Of a stretch of DNA of 64,000 bases, positions 36,935 to 50,074 are shown piece after piece (the first letter of the stretch is position 1; each line of letters starts with the position of its first letter). The stretch lies in the NCBI RefSeq assembly GCF_024323335.1, contig NC_066585.1, positions 84,184,614-84,248,613 on the forward strand. The letters run 5' to 3'. The notes beneath the pieces were generated by a model that ran no database searches, was not told the DNA's origin, and saw only the letters and a list, made by a program, of their open reading frames with translations. The position numbers and the translations under genes were made by a program. The DNA comes from Lathyrus oleraceus. Lineage: Eukaryota; Streptophyta; Magnoliopsida; Fabales; Fabaceae.

Positions 36935-38880
36935 ACCCCCTAGAAGAGGTAGATTTGGACGACAGAGCAGTAAAGAGGCCAACATACATCAACGCCAAGA
37001 TAGAACGGGCATGAAGAAGGAAGTGGTCGAGATGCTCAAAGAATTTAAAGAATGTTTCTCCCGGGACTATGATGGAGTTGAAGCTATAAATTCGGCCAAG
37101 CAAGAAGCCGGTGAAATAACTGCCAATGAGGTTCGCACCAGAGATATTATCGAAGATCAAGGAGGAGATCGAGAGGCTGCTCACAAGTAAGTTCATAAAA
37201 ACGTCCAGGTATGACGAATGGTTAGCTAATATCATTTGAGTTATAGAGAAGAATGGAACTCTTAGAGTTTGTACAGATTTTAGGGATTTAAATAGTGCTA
37301 CACCTAAAGACGAGTACCCAATGCATGTGGCAGAAATGCTAGTAGATTCAGCCGTAAGCCATGAGTATTTAGATGGGTACTATGGATATAATCTTATCTT
37401 TATAGCTGAAGAAGACGTACCGAAGACAGAGTTTCGATGCCCATGTGTATTAGGAACTTATGAATGGATTGTGATGCCCTTTGGTCTAAAAAATGTTGGA
37501 GTGACTTACCAAAGAGCTATGAATTCTATGTTTCATGACTTCATCGAGACTTTCGTGCAAGTTTACATCGATGATATAGTTATAAAATCCTCGTTAGAAA
37601 ATGGTCATTTAGGCCATTTTTCGACAGACCTTTCAAAGGATGAGGAAATATGGATTTTGAAAATGAATCCATTAAAATGTGCTTTCTATGTTCGTGCAAA
37701 GGATTTCTTGGGATTCATGGTGCATAAAAAAGGCATAGAGATCAATCAAAATAAGACAAAAACAATTATCGACCTCAAGCCTCCCTCAATGAAGAAGCAA
37801 CTCCAATATTTGTTGGGGAAAATATATATTTTTAGAAGATTTATCTCCAATTTAAATGGCAAGACTCAATCTTTTTCGCCATTGCTTCGACTCAAAAAAG
37901 ACAACGACTTCGTTTGGGGAATGAGCAGCAAAAGGCTTTTGACAATATCAAATAATATCTGATGAAGCCTCCAGTTTTATTACCTCCAAGTAGAAATAAG
38001 AGCATGAAATTGTACATAGCTACGTTAGATTCGACCTAGGAAGTATGTTAAACCAAGAGAATGATAATGGTGCTGAAAGATCCATTTATTACCTTGGTCG
38101 AATTTTGATAGACGCAAAGACTAAGTATAACTCAATTGAAAAATTATGTTTGTGCCTATACTTCTCATGTACTAAACTAAAGCATTATATAAGACCTGTG
38201 GAAGTTTATATCTACTCTCATTTCGATGTTATTAAACATATATTATCAAAGCCTATATTGCATAGTAGAGTAGGAAAGTGAGCCTTAGCGCTTGGAAGTT
38301 AGTAAAAGGAAAAATTGTTGCAGACTTCATTGTCGACCATTCAGTGGTCGAATAAATAGAATCATATGTAGGAACTAGGCCTTGGAAGTTATACTTCGAC
38401 GGTTCCAAACATAAAAATGGAACCGGGGTAGGAGTATTTATCATTTCTCCATAAAACATACCAACTAGTTAAAGTTAAAGATCGAAGGGCCATGTTCTAA
38501 CAACGAGGTTGAATATGAAGCTTTGATAATAAGCCTTTAGATTTGACTAGACTTAGGAGCAAGAGACGTCGAAGTAAAGGGAAATTTGGAGTCGGTGGTC
38601 AAAAAATTGAAGAAAGAGTATAAACGCGTCAAAGAAAATCTGACGTTGTACTTTATTAGAGACAACTCTTTACTGAAACGTTTTGACCATGTTTCAATCG
38701 ACCACATCCCTCGATTGGAGAATCAGGAGGAAAATAACTTGGTTACGATTTCCTTAGGATATGAAATATCTAAAGAAAGGTTAGAAGATTTAGTCGAGAT
38801 AGAGGATTTTTTTCCAAAATAGAAATGTTGAAGACAACAGAGGAAAAGCTAAGGAAATTCCATTTATAGTGAATAAGAAA
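36935..38880 (+). pseudogene. Tat element pol remnant: RT and two RNase H regions
   Basis: Continues the Tat polyprotein after the Tekay insertion. RT covers about 37180-37960 with LRVCTDFRDLN, VMPFGLKN and YIDDIVIKS (Asp pair near 37570). A first RNase H remnant is near 38045-38280 (YYLGRILIDAKTKY). A second, RPWKLYFDGSKHKNGTGVG near 38375-38430, looks like the additional archaeal-type RNase H known only from the Tat lineage. Many stops and frameshifts. No integrase was found before the 3' LTR, so an internal deletion is inferred. Confidence 0.75.
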
Positions 38881-39169
38881 AAAGACTCTTCAGTCTTTAC
38901 ACTTGGCAAATGCACGAAGTAGGTGGCACTTGTCATTTCCTTAGAGGAAGGATCAAAACGATTTAATACACATAGTCATGCCACCCTACAAAGGCTAAGC
39001 CATGATGAACAAAGGTATGTGGTAGTGGAAAACACACGTTTTTGAGGTGACTGTTGAGAGAAATGTCATGATGATTATGACATCAACCCACTAGCGGAAT
39101 AGTGTTTGAGAAATTAATAAATGCCCATATCTCCTAGTTCGTCGAAAAACTCCTTTTGGGGGGGCAATT

Positions 39170-39950
39170 TGTTAGCTGGAATTTTCGACAAGAGCAAAAA
39201 CCTCAACACAAGTCAAAGTTAAAGATACATGGACTTTAGATGGCGTATTTGTGGTCTAGGTCTCTAGTGAAGCAAGTTGGAACTTAGTATTTTTTGAGAA
39301 TATTATGGGAATATTTTGATAACAAAGTTCTCGACAGCATAAAATGCGTCGAAGAAGCGATTATTTAGGCACGCAGATAGCAAATTCAAATACAAATAAC
39401 TACTTTTGAGTTCCATTCTAAAGGACACATGGAGAGGGTGCTAAAGCGGAAGGCATGCAGGCTTCTACGTGGCGAAAGTTGAAGATGTGAATGTTGGAAG
39501 CAGTTATTTCGTTCTAGTATAAATAGGAATTTCATTTGTAGAACCCAAGGTGTTCATTTCATTACAAAATCTCACTTACACTCGAAGTACCAACGCTAAG
39601 AGAGAAGATTTTTCATTGAGAATAATGTATGAACCTTGAAATACACCACTTTTTAATTTAATGCAAAGTCTTTCAATTCAATTTATGTTTCTTGTCCAGT
39701 TACTTTCATCCATACTTTGATAACATTTTATTTTTACTTTTATTTTACTCTAACATTCTTGTTTTATTATTGTCGAGACTGTATCTCTTCACCTTATTCA
39801 CAACGTTTTCGACCAAGTTGAAACCATACCTTTTTTAACGGAAAACTATAAACAAAAAATTTAGCAACGTGTCCTGAGATTCACTAGTCGATCCTGTCAG
39901 TAACCTTTAATAAGAGACTAATGATTGTTTACCAATTTTTGGTGTAAATA
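39170..39950 (+). repeat. 3' LTR of the Tat element
   Basis: TGTTAGCTGGAATTTTCGAC to GGTGTAAATA, following a G-rich polypurine tract (TTTTGGGGGGGCAATT, about 39153-39169). It matches 25027-25817 with many differences; the terminal CA has become TA. Confidence 0.75.
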
Positions 39951-40925
39951 GTTTTATCCTTTAATTCTTCTGGAATTTTATTAATAAATTCCTAAGACCT
40001 ACTAATGGGGGTATATATACCTTGGTAAATATCAAAACCCAAAAATCTTACTTTAGATTGAAATATTTTAAGTTCTTTTCATACAAGACTAACACATTCT
40101 CTTTAATTATCTCATGAAATTGGTTCAGATGTTGTATATGCTGAATTATAGAATATAAAAATACTAATATGTCATCTAAATAGACTATGATGAAGTGAGA
40201 GTAATCATTAAATATTGTGTTCATAATCTTTTGGAACTCAGAATAAGCATTTTTTAATCTTAATGGCATGGCATTCCATTCATAGTGACCAAAGGACACC
40301 ACAAAAACAATTTTATATTTATCTCATTCTTTTAATTGTATTTGATAATATCCATATTTAAGATCAAACTTTGAAAATATACTTTTATTATGTAATATGT
40401 TTATCAAATTCTTTTTATTAGGTATGAGATACCTAATCCATTATAATGCTTTGTTTAAAGGTTTGAAATTTATTACCAATCGACAACTTCCTCTTTCTAG
40501 CTCAAAAGTATTATTTTTTTACATAAAAAGAGGAGAAACTCCAAGGAAACTTACTAGGCCTAATCAATCCATTGCCCAATAAATCTTTTATTTCTTTTTT
40601 ATAGTAATCTAGATATTTTTTATTCATTTGTATTAACCTGACTTTAGTAGGGATATTTTCTTCCTTAAAGTCGGGTTCATAGGATAAAGAGATAGTGTAC
40701 ACTTTTCTTAGAACTTCCTAAGATTATCTTAACTCTGCTAAGAGTAAGGTTATGTAATTTATTAATCAAATTAACAATAAACGAAAACAAATTAATTTTA
40801 TTAATAAGGAAATACACTATAAAAGGTAGAAGATCAACTTTAATCTCCAAGTATTCAAGAAAAAATTAAATATATACAAAAAATATATAAAAGATCTTTG
40901 TTAAGAACAACCTAATGCTTTCTGG
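39951..40925 (-). mobile_element. Endogenous pararetrovirus fragment, RT part, minus strand
   Basis: A minus-strand caulimovirid reverse transcriptase remnant. The N-terminal RT block is at about 40511-40702 and the palm with a Y-L-D-D motif at about 40048-40302, separated by stops. It also keeps some sequence upstream of RT, up to about 40925. It is the reverse-complement partner of the plus-strand copy that begins at about 40926. Lineage within Caulimoviridae is not assigned. Confidence 0.75.
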
Positions 40926-43433
40926 AAAAAAATGCACATTATCTCTTTACCCTATGAACTTGACTTCAAGGAAGAAAATATTCCTACTAAAGTCAGGTCA
41001 ATACAAATGAATAAACAACATTTAGATTACTGTAAAAAAGAAATAAAATATTTCTTGAATAAGGGATTGATTAGGCCTAGTAAGTCTCCTTGGAGTTGCT
41101 TCGCTTTTTATGTTATTAATATTTCTGAGCTAGAAAGAGGAAGTCCTCGGTTTGTAATAAATTACAAACCTCTAAACAAAGCATTACAATGGATTAGGTA
41201 TCCCATACCTAATAAAAAGGATTTAATAAACATATTACATAATAAAAGTATGTTTTCAAATTTTGATCTTAAATATGGATTTATCAAATACAATTAAAAG
41301 AAGAAGAAAAATATAAAATCGCTTTTGTGGTGCCCTTTGGTCACTATGAATGAAATGGCATGCCATTATGATTAAAAAGTGATCCTTTTAAGTTCCAAAG
41401 TATTGGGAACACTATATTTAATGATTACTCTCACTTCATCATAGTCTATTTAGATGACAAATTAGTACTTTCAGATTCTATAAATCAACATTTACAACAT
41501 ATAAACCAATTTTATGAGATAATTAAAGAGAATGGGTTAGTCTTGTCTGAAAATAAACTTAAAATATTTCAATCTAAAGTAAGATTTTTGAGTTTTGATA
41601 TTTCCCAAGGTATTTATACCTTCGTTAGTAGGTCTTTGGAATTTATTAATAAATTTCCAGACAAATTAAAGGACAAAACCTAGTTGCAAAGATTCTTAGG
41701 TTGTACTCATAAATTATGTGGCTGACTTCATACACAACTTAAGAATCATTTGTATACCATTATTAAAGAGACTTAGGAAGAATCCTCTTTCTTGAGATGA
41801 TTCAATGACCAAAAGTGTTTTGCAATTAAAGCAAATAGTTAAAAAAAATTACCCTGTTTAGGAATACTTGATCCTAGAGCCAACCTTATTGTTGAAACTG
41901 ATGCCACAAACATAGGCTTTGGGGGAGTTCTAAAAAAAATTCTTCTGGGCATGGAAAAGTAACCTTATTGTTGAGATGGTTCAGAGATGATTATAATCCT
42001 CCCATTAAAGATAAGGAAATAATTATAGGTTCCCCATCTTTTATTTCCAAAGTTACCTCTCTTATTACAGCTACTCCCCTCACCAATATTAAGGCTACTT
42101 TATTAACTCTATTAGTGTTTACCTCTCAAATTTCCAGCCAATTATCTATCAAGAAAACTCACCCCTCTTAATATCTCATTCTGATTGGAAATAACCTCCA
42201 TCAAAATTAAAATATTTATCTAGAACCTTTACTCCACAATACTATTCATACTTTGATTACATGGATGCTTGATTCAATTTTTTGTCTGTTGAACCTTTCA
42301 ACCACACCTGGTTTATATGGTTCAACAATGATATTTCACTTAACTTCCCTAATTGGTTTATCCAGAGGTTCATAATTGTTGGGTCAATTATATAGATATT
42401 TCCTTATTACGCCTCAAAGGTATTTAACGATTTTACCGAAAAAAACTACTTGTCCTGATTACAAGTCTTTATTATGTTTCTGTACTATTTTTGGAATTAC
42501 GTGGATTTCATCCTAGACCTTTTCAACTGAACCATTATACAAATGATCCTCTTCTACTCAATTAGTCAAGAAATTTCATGTTAAATGATGGTCAAAGTTT
42601 AGTCCATATTTTCTTTCTCCATCAAGATTAGATTCTTGATTCAAGTCCCGTCCCGGTTTTTGCAAACAAAAGGCCATCTCTCCAGAAGATACATCTTTCT
42701 TGTTATATTGATCAAAACTACTTGCCTATTTATCTGTTGCTTCCAGCCATAAAGAATTTTTAAGCAAGGTTAAAGAAGTTATGACTACTTTATCTAAAAG
42801 TGATAGTGCTTCTAGCACTTCTGAAAATAATAATGAAGATGATTGTTATAGAATCATAGACCTTTAAACGACAGAATCCTACATTCAATTATTTCGAAGA
42901 TAAGTTCAATTATGATGAAGTTAAGATTATGAAGATTTCTCTTGTCAATATTATTTTGAAGATAAAACCAATTATCGTGAAGATAAGAAGTTAAAGACAA
43001 CAACGACCCTCTTTGCTAGCTTCAATTATCTTCCACTCAAATTTGCTTTTAAATTATTGACTCTACTTTATTAAAGTTTTTTTTTTGTTTTTTTTCAATT
43101 ATTCAGGCCATGTGGGCCATTACCTTTTATAAAACTTTAGGCTTAGTTTATTTTAGTTTCAAGTCTGTGTGGATCCTTGCCTATAAAATGATCATTTGTG
43201 TGTTGTGAAAGACATTCGAGTTTTCAATCTTAGAAATTGGAATTCTTGATTTTCCATCCTTTGTAAGTATTTTTTATAAATAAAATCATGTCATTTATTA
43301 TTTTCAACGTGTCTTCCGCATATTACTTTACTCTTATAATTATCTTTAGCAAAAATATTATCATTATCTTTAATAATATTCAATCGTTATGTTTACTTTC
43401 ATTATAACCCCTACCACTCTGGTATTAGAGTCA
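40926..43433 (+). mobile_element. Endogenous pararetrovirus fragment: RT, RNase H, 3' region and primer site
   Basis: RT starts at about 40932 and its palm with Y-L-D-D lies near 41440-41455. RNase H (ETDA motif near 41897) follows. Beyond are coding remnants to about 42870 with many stops, then the terminal leader region: a TATAAAA at 43182-43188, an AATAAA near 43279, and at 43420-43433 a degenerate match to the initiator-Met primer site where caulimovirid minus-strand synthesis starts. Frames are broken in several places, so it is an inert genomic fossil. Confidence 0.75.
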
Positions 43434-43713
43434 GATTGGTGGTGAGATAGTTACTTGCATTATCTTTTAATATATTTTTCTGTAAAAAAATGGTTATCAA
43501 CGTTTAATCCAGATTTGCTTTCTCCATTAAGATTAGATTCTTCATTCAAATCTCATCTCAATCTTGGCAAAGAAAATACCATCTCTCCAGAAGATACATC
43601 TTTCTTGTGAGATGGATCAAAACTACTTACCTCTTTATCTGCTGCTCCGACAATAAAGAATTTTTAAACGAGATTAAAGAAGTTATGACTGCTTTATCTG
43701 AAAGTGATAGTGG
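43434..43713 (+). mobile_element. Second, truncated pararetrovirus fragment in tandem
   Basis: From about 43488 the sequence repeats 42590-42815 (same order, including the CCATCTCTCCAGAAGATACA block). It stops at the point where the TA microsatellite begins. Only about 230 bp are duplicated. Confidence 0.7.
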
Positions 43714-43897
<184 letters not shown>

Positions 43898-44845
43898 TCT
43901 TCTAAAAATACTAAAAGTTTGACTTCCTCGATTTTAGTCAGGGAGAGCCTCAAATGATTAGATCAGTGTCTGTCAAAATGCTTTTTTCCAGTTCCCCATT
44001 TTTCTTGCTTCTCCATGTCCTTTATATAGGCTCTGACAACCATGAAGAGCCCTTTCCTCTTCCTTTCTGCATTCAAAGTCTCAAGTTCATCATTCATTTT
44101 CCCCTCTTAATGTCTGGCAACACTCGTTTCATTATGGTGTCATTATAACCTTTCATCTTTTGAAATCGTTCCCTGATGGTGACCCTTCGTCTGACCACTA
44201 TCCCGACTTATTCAGGCTTCATTCCCATCGATACGAGACTCATCATCTCGACCATTAGGACCTTCGACCCAATAAAATGATGACTTCACAGGCCGAGCTA
44301 TACCTTACATTTTTTTAGGCAAGTCTCTGTTCTGGCTCTAAATATCACTCGACTTTCCTCCAAACTATCCCTACTTCATCACTGACCTCTTCTGATTTTA
44401 CACATCAACTGGTCAACATAAATTTTCGGGATGTACATAAGCCCCTCGAGTATGAAATTTGAAAGAGATAAATGTTCGGACAAAAGAAGCCCATAACATT
44501 TCTTGTCTAATATAGGGTCGAAGGTATACCTCGGACCTAAGATATTGGTGTCTGTTTTATATACCTAACCTAATAACGTAGGCAATCACGACAGACGTGG
44601 GATCATACCTTTGCTATATTTTCTCTTTCTTATGTAATGATGACTTTTATGGGGAATTTATTTTCTCCAGAAATCTCAAAAGTCTCAAAAGTCTCCCTTT
44701 ATTAAAGTCATCTCTTCCTCTTCTTGCTAATCCTCCACTGAATTAACTTATTCCTCTTTCAAGATGATTTCTGAACTTCCATTCGTTCTTCAATCTCAGG
44801 TACTTTTACTTTTATCTCTTTATCCACTTTACTCTTTCTTCAGAA
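43898..44845. other. No gene seen; leader of the transposon ORF below
   Basis: Mixed sequence without recognised domains. By position it may hold the 3' LTR region of the minus-oriented Tat ruin at 48-50 kb, but no LTR ends could be fixed. Confidence 0.3.
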
Positions 44846-46840
44846 ATGATTATTGTACATGAACGTGATGATGAAGAAAATGCAATAAAAACTCTAAATA
44901 TCCAAGAAAAGAAAGATCTCTGGGACTTACGCCTGAAAGAAGGTAAGGATTCCCTAGGCCAATATGAATTTGATTGTATTGTAAAGGAATTTTACAACAA
45001 TATTAACTCCTCTTTTAGCAATACTGATTCGGAATCTTCCTCATTAGGTTCATCACTAGAAGTGTTGATAGAGATTGACGACTCCTTTGATCAAGTGGTT
45101 ATAAGCTATGATCATATATCCATTGATGAAGTAGATATTGCTAAACTCCGGTCTTTGATGAATATCTCATGTACTGTAAACGAGGATGACGTTGTATTGG
45201 ATCCATGCATCCCAGGGGAACATGTTGGTATAACCTGTCCTAGTTGAGTGAAAGATGAGTATTTCCACTTCTACATTGGTGAATTAGATGATTTTAAAAT
45301 CCATTTACCCTTTAGCAGTTTCAAATTTGACCTGTTAAGAACCCTAAACACTTATCCTTTCCAACTCCACCCCAATAGCTGGGGGTTTATAAAAGCTTTT
45401 GAGATAGTTTGTGAGGCCATAAGCATAGATCCCACCATAGGCTTATTTGTCTCTCTCTTTTTTTTAAATCAATGTTGTTAATAAAGGTGGATGGGTCACA
45501 ATTAGTGGCCTTCCCGACAAGAGTTTTCTTCAAGTTTACACTACTAATTATAAAGGCTTTAAGGACCAGTTTCTCCGAGTTAGATATGGACTGAGATGTC
45601 CTCAGGTATTGTATGTGTTAGACATATCCCACCGTGTTCCCATCTATTGGACTGGAAACCCATTTCTGATATCTGGGTTTGATTTTGATAAATTAAATGC
45701 TCTAGAAATCCACTCTTTGGCCATATTAGATGCATTTCACATGATGAAAGTTTGTGATCTATTGTCGTTACTTGAGGAACATGTCCTTCCTTTTCTGGGT
45801 AATACTCATCTATTTTCTTTTTGCATTATTCGTCGCACTACATTTTATATTCCTAATCCCTTTCCAATTTGTTTTGCAGACAAAAATGACTGACTTGTCT
45901 GTGTAGGAACAAAAAAGAATGATATTGGAAGCCTGAGCGATAAGAAGATGAGTTGGTCAGTCCGCTGCCAAGTTGGACCTGACCGATTTAGAAACATGAA
46001 TATTAAAGAAGAGAAAAGTAGCAACTAGTAAGACAACCCCATGCATTTCCAAGTATCAACATTCCCGCCACCGGAGGACTCTCGTCCAAATTCCCTAAAG
46101 AAGATGAAAACTTTGATGAGTGACGAGGTTTACAGAAACGATTGGGAAATTTCCTCTTTGATGCAAGAGGCCAGTGGAAGAGACCAAACCAGACCATCCA
46201 ACGAATTTAAATTATGGGGTAACAACTTTGACCGATTGAAATTCCTCTACGACTATCTGAATGCTACAGAAGATGTGAACAAGGTGAAGACAATTGGTCA
46301 GCAAAACTGACCCAAAACATCATCTCCTATCTGATGAGGTGCGATGTCCTAAACCGAGGCTTATTTGAATCCGGGGATGATTATGAGAAGAACAAGATCA
46401 AGCTCAACCAAGAGATCAATCAACTGAAGGAACAATGGAAGATAAAATATTTGACCTGGATAAATAATTGCTGGAGGAGAAGACAAAGAGGGAAAAGTTG
46501 AAGGCTAAGAATCAAGGATTACAGTCTACTATCACCAAGCAATCTGAGGAGATGAAATCAACTCAGGAATCGAATGACCAATTGCATAAAACCTTGTAAA
46601 AAGCTAAAATCGACGTTCTTGACGTAAGTGATGATGCTTTTGATAGGGAAAATGCTCAAGTCTCGTGCCTCCACCCAGGTCTCGATTTGTCCGAGCTGGA
46701 TTTTTTCAAAGTTGTGGTGGATGGCCACCTCATGGATATGGAAGAAATCAAGCCTTCTTCTGCTGATAATTATACAAAGGAAGACCATGCTAATGAAACC
46801 AACCTCAGAGTTGTTAATAAGGATAAGAATGAAGAATAAT
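44846..46840 (+). pseudogene. Putative gypsy-type transposon ORF (Transposase_28-like), antisense to a pol remnant
   Basis: Starts with an acidic N-terminus (44846-45244) and, after a TGA, an FHFYIGELDDFKIHLPF to LHPNSWGFIKAFEIVCEA block (45248-45430). That block resembles the putative gypsy-type transposon family (PF04195) found as an extra ORF in plant Ty3/gypsy elements. A broken middle follows, then a coiled-coil-like Lys/Glu-rich stretch (about 46440-46610) and a tail with LHPGLDLSELDFFKVVVDG near 46670-46730. Many stops. It lies on the strand opposite to the pol remnant at 48-50 kb, between that pol and the presumed 3' LTR. Confidence 0.55.
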
Positions 46841-47236
46841 CTTGTTAATTATTCCCATTTTCGTTATTCATTCCCTATGATGCGTTTCATAATGTGTTTT
46901 AAGAATATTGTCCATTTTCCTTTTCTGTACCCGGATCCTGCTGTGATCTGTAACATCTATGGCAATCTCATGTCTGGTTTCGTATTACTGATTGTCTCCC
47001 TTTCATAATTTATTTTTATAATTGGTTCTCGTAAGTGGTTCTTTATAGAAGCCCAAAATATTAAATTGTTTTAAATATAGGCTTACCAATTGAGGGTAAG
47101 TGTATATTAAGCCAATTCATATATTTCTAATTTGATAGACCACTTGGGTACCTCTATGAAGTTGGATCACACTCGCAATACAACTCTACCATGATAAGCA
47201 TACCCCGACTAAAGATTCCTCTTTATAATTCATTCA

Positions 47237-47830
47237 GACCCAATTTCGCCAGAGGTTTCTATCGACTTAGCCTGACTGGAAATGATTATGCTAGAGGTTT
47301 CAATTAACTTGGACTTTAGTTAGGCCAGAGATTTTAGTTTACTTAGACCGACCACAACCGATTATGCTAGAGGTTTCAATTAACTTGGGCTTCAGTTAAG
47401 CCAAAGGTTTCAATTTACTTAGCCTGACCATAACTGATTATGCCAAAGATTTCAATTAACTTGGACTTCAGTTAGGCTAGAGGTTTCAATTTAGTTAGCC
47501 CAACCGCAACCGATTATGCCAAAGGTTTAAATTAACTTGGACTTCAGTTAGGCCATAGGTTTCAATTTACTTAGCCTGACCGCAACCGATTATGCCAGAG
47601 GTTTCAACTAACTTGAACTTCAGTTAGGCCAGAGGTTTCAATTTACTTAGCCCGGTCGCAACCGATTATGCCAAAGGTTTCAATTAACTTGGACTTCAGT
47701 TAGGCCATACGTTTCAGTTTACTTAGCCCGACCGCAACCGATTATGCCAGAGGTTTCAATTAACTTAGACTTTAGTTAGGATAGAGGTTTCAATTTACTT
47801 AGCCCTGCCGCAACCGATTAGGTGGAAAGT
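47237..47830. repeat. 76-bp tandem repeat, about 8 copies
   Basis: The word GATTATG recurs at 47284, 47360, 47436, 47512, 47588, 47664 and 47740, and a changed copy (GATTAGG) is at 47816. Every step is exactly 76 bp. Each unit contains GAGGTTTCAATT twice, so an older half-unit duplication is likely. It lies between the pol remnant and the antisense ORF. Confidence 0.95.
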
Positions 47831-48112
47831 TTCGGTCTTTAGATGATTACTCACTGGCTCCGGACTTAATCCGGATTATGTCCTAGGACCATTTTATCTG
47901 CTTTATAAATTTATAATACAATTGTTTTAACTATGGGTGCCTCATTAAAAACCTTAGCCATTGCAAGGGAAAAAAGTGAATTCCCACAATTTTATTCATG
48001 ATGTGTATTACCTAGTTTAGCTGAAATAAAATTTAAGGTTGGTTACATTCCAGACCCTAGGTATTTCAACACCCTCTAAATTTTCTAACTTATAAGCCCC
48101 ATTATTTAACCT

Positions 48113-50060
48113 CTAGCGTATATGAAAAGGTCCTTCCCAATTTGGAGCTAGTTTTCCCTTTTTATTAGGGTCAGTCACTCTCTTCAATACCAAATCTCCT
48201 TTGTGAAATCTTCTTTGACTTAATTTAATATTAAATATCCTGGCAATTCTTTGTTTGACAACGAACTCCCTTATGTGGCATGTTTCCCTGACTACATCCA
48301 ACAGATCTGCAGAATTGTCCAAACCGTCTAAGTTGGGGTTTTCATCAAAAGAAAATATGCCTCCAAGTCGGAGTATTGATTTCTACCGGCAACATTGCAT
48401 TGGCTCCATAAACCATCTTGAAAGGAGTTTCATGAGTATATGAGGGGTGGTATGCTAAGACCATAATATCTCGTGTAAGTACTAGCCATAACCCTTTAGC
48501 CTCATCCAATTTCTTTTTCATCCCGAATTAAATAATCTTGTTCGCTTCCTCTGTTTAACCATTTGGTTGAGGATTCTCTACCGAAATAAATCTATTTTGT
48601 ATCCCCAAATCCTTATGAAAGTCTACTACTGCCGAACTAGAAAATTGCATGCCGTTGTCTGAAATAATGACCCCGGGAAGACCGAAAAAACATATTATAT
48701 TTCTCTAGTAGAATCAACGTACCCTTTCCGCTGTGATTTGCGACGTTGCTTCTTCCTCCACTCATTTAGTGAAGTAATCAATAACTACTATCAAGAATTT
48801 CATCTGCCCGGCTGCAACAGGAAATGGGCCAAAAATGTCTGACCCTCATTGATAAAATGGCCATGGAGAAAATACTGAATGTAATAATTCTGCAAAAGAA
48901 TGGATGAAGGGAGTGAATACTTGATATTTTTCACATCGGCTTACAAACTGCGCACAATCTTGAAGCATAATCGGCCAGTAATATCCTTCTCGAAGTATTT
49001 TTCTCAACAACGCTCTTCCTCCAATGTGACTCTCACATACCCCTTTATGGGATTCTTTCATGACCAACACAATGTCTTCTTTAGAAATGCATCTTAACAT
49101 AGGAGATGATATTCCCATCTTATATAAATGATCAACAACGATGAGGTATCTGACATATATCCTTTTAATGCGTCTAACCTCAATCTCGTCTTTTGGAAAC
49201 TCATTATGGGTCAAATACCGAATGATAGGTACCACCTAGCCTCTTGCAATATTCAATGTCATAACTTTCTCAGCCTCTACGCTCAGTGCTTCCAGGGTTT
49301 CTTGAATTACCATCTTGTATAAACCGGAACCTTTAGTGCTTGCTAATTGGGCTAAGAGGTTGGCTCTGGCATTCTCCTCCCTGGCAATGTGGTTTATCTC
49401 GAATTCCAAAAAAAGTTGAGACATCTTGAGAGCTTTTTTCAAGTATCTGATTAACGATGGATCCTTTGTTTGATACTTTCCTCTGACCTGACTGGCGATT
49501 AAATGAGAATCATTCTAAACAAGCAAGTGTGTTACTCCAACCACATTTGCTAATATCATTCCTGCAACCAAAGCTTTGTATGTCGCCTGGTTATTGCTAG
49601 CCTAAAAATTTAAGCACGGAATATTCTAAAACCAGGTCGCTCGTGCCCTCAAATACTATCTTGGCTCCACTTCCTTTTAGATTAGAGGATCCATCCACAA
49701 ATAACGTTTGTCTACAAGATGACTCTTCCAAGGCTGGAGCACTCAATTCAACCAAGAAATCAACAAGCACTTAAGATTTGATGCTACTCCGAGGTACATA
49801 CACTATATCATACTCTGACAATTCTACTAGCCAGAATACCATTCTTCCTGCCAAGTCCAGCTTCTCCAAGACCTGCTTGATTGGATAATTGGTTTTGATA
49901 ATGATAGGGTGTCCTTATAAATAGTATATCAACTTCTGATTTGTAATTACTACGACCAACACAAGACGGTTGATCTTCTGATAACACAATTTCACTCATC
50001 TTAGCCCCTTACTAACGAAATATTCTGACTTCTCTCCTTTCTCCATCTCCTGGACTAATA
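48113..50060 (-). pseudogene. Second Tat-type pol remnant: RNase H and integrase, minus strand
   Basis: Read from 50.06 kb downward: a degraded first RNase H region, then the Tat-type second RNase H (LEFEINHIAREENARANLLAQLAST, 49300-49440). Next is the integrase zinc-binding HHCC block (HKGVCESHIGG to CAQFVSRCEKY, about 48930-49060), then the integrase core with D near 48830 and SDNGMQF near 48660. The integrase C-terminal VKQRIARIFNIK and GDLVLKRV, GKLAPNWEGPF blocks are at 48113-48270. Stops and frameshifts throughout. RT is not recognisable upstream because a copia remnant starts there. Confidence 0.75.
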
Positions 50061-50074
50061 CGGAACTCATAGCC

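Larger units (their letters stand above)
25027..39950 (+). mobile_element. Tat-type Ty3/gypsy retrotransposon, interrupted by a Tekay element
   Basis: LTRs 25027-25817 and 39170-39950 share TGTTAGCT starts and long similar stretches. Internal gag/protease remnants are at 25.9-28.3 kb, and RT and RNase H at 36.9-38.8 kb. The reading frame across the inserted Tekay element rejoins exactly when the 5-bp duplication is removed. Integrase is missing between 38.8 kb and the 3' LTR. Flanks (CTGGG versus GTTTT) show no target duplication, so one end may be deleted. The LTRs are clearly diverged and the element is old. Confidence 0.75.

Noticed and set aside
47237..47830. CRISPR array
   Set aside because: A contiguous 76-bp tandem repeat without unique spacers.
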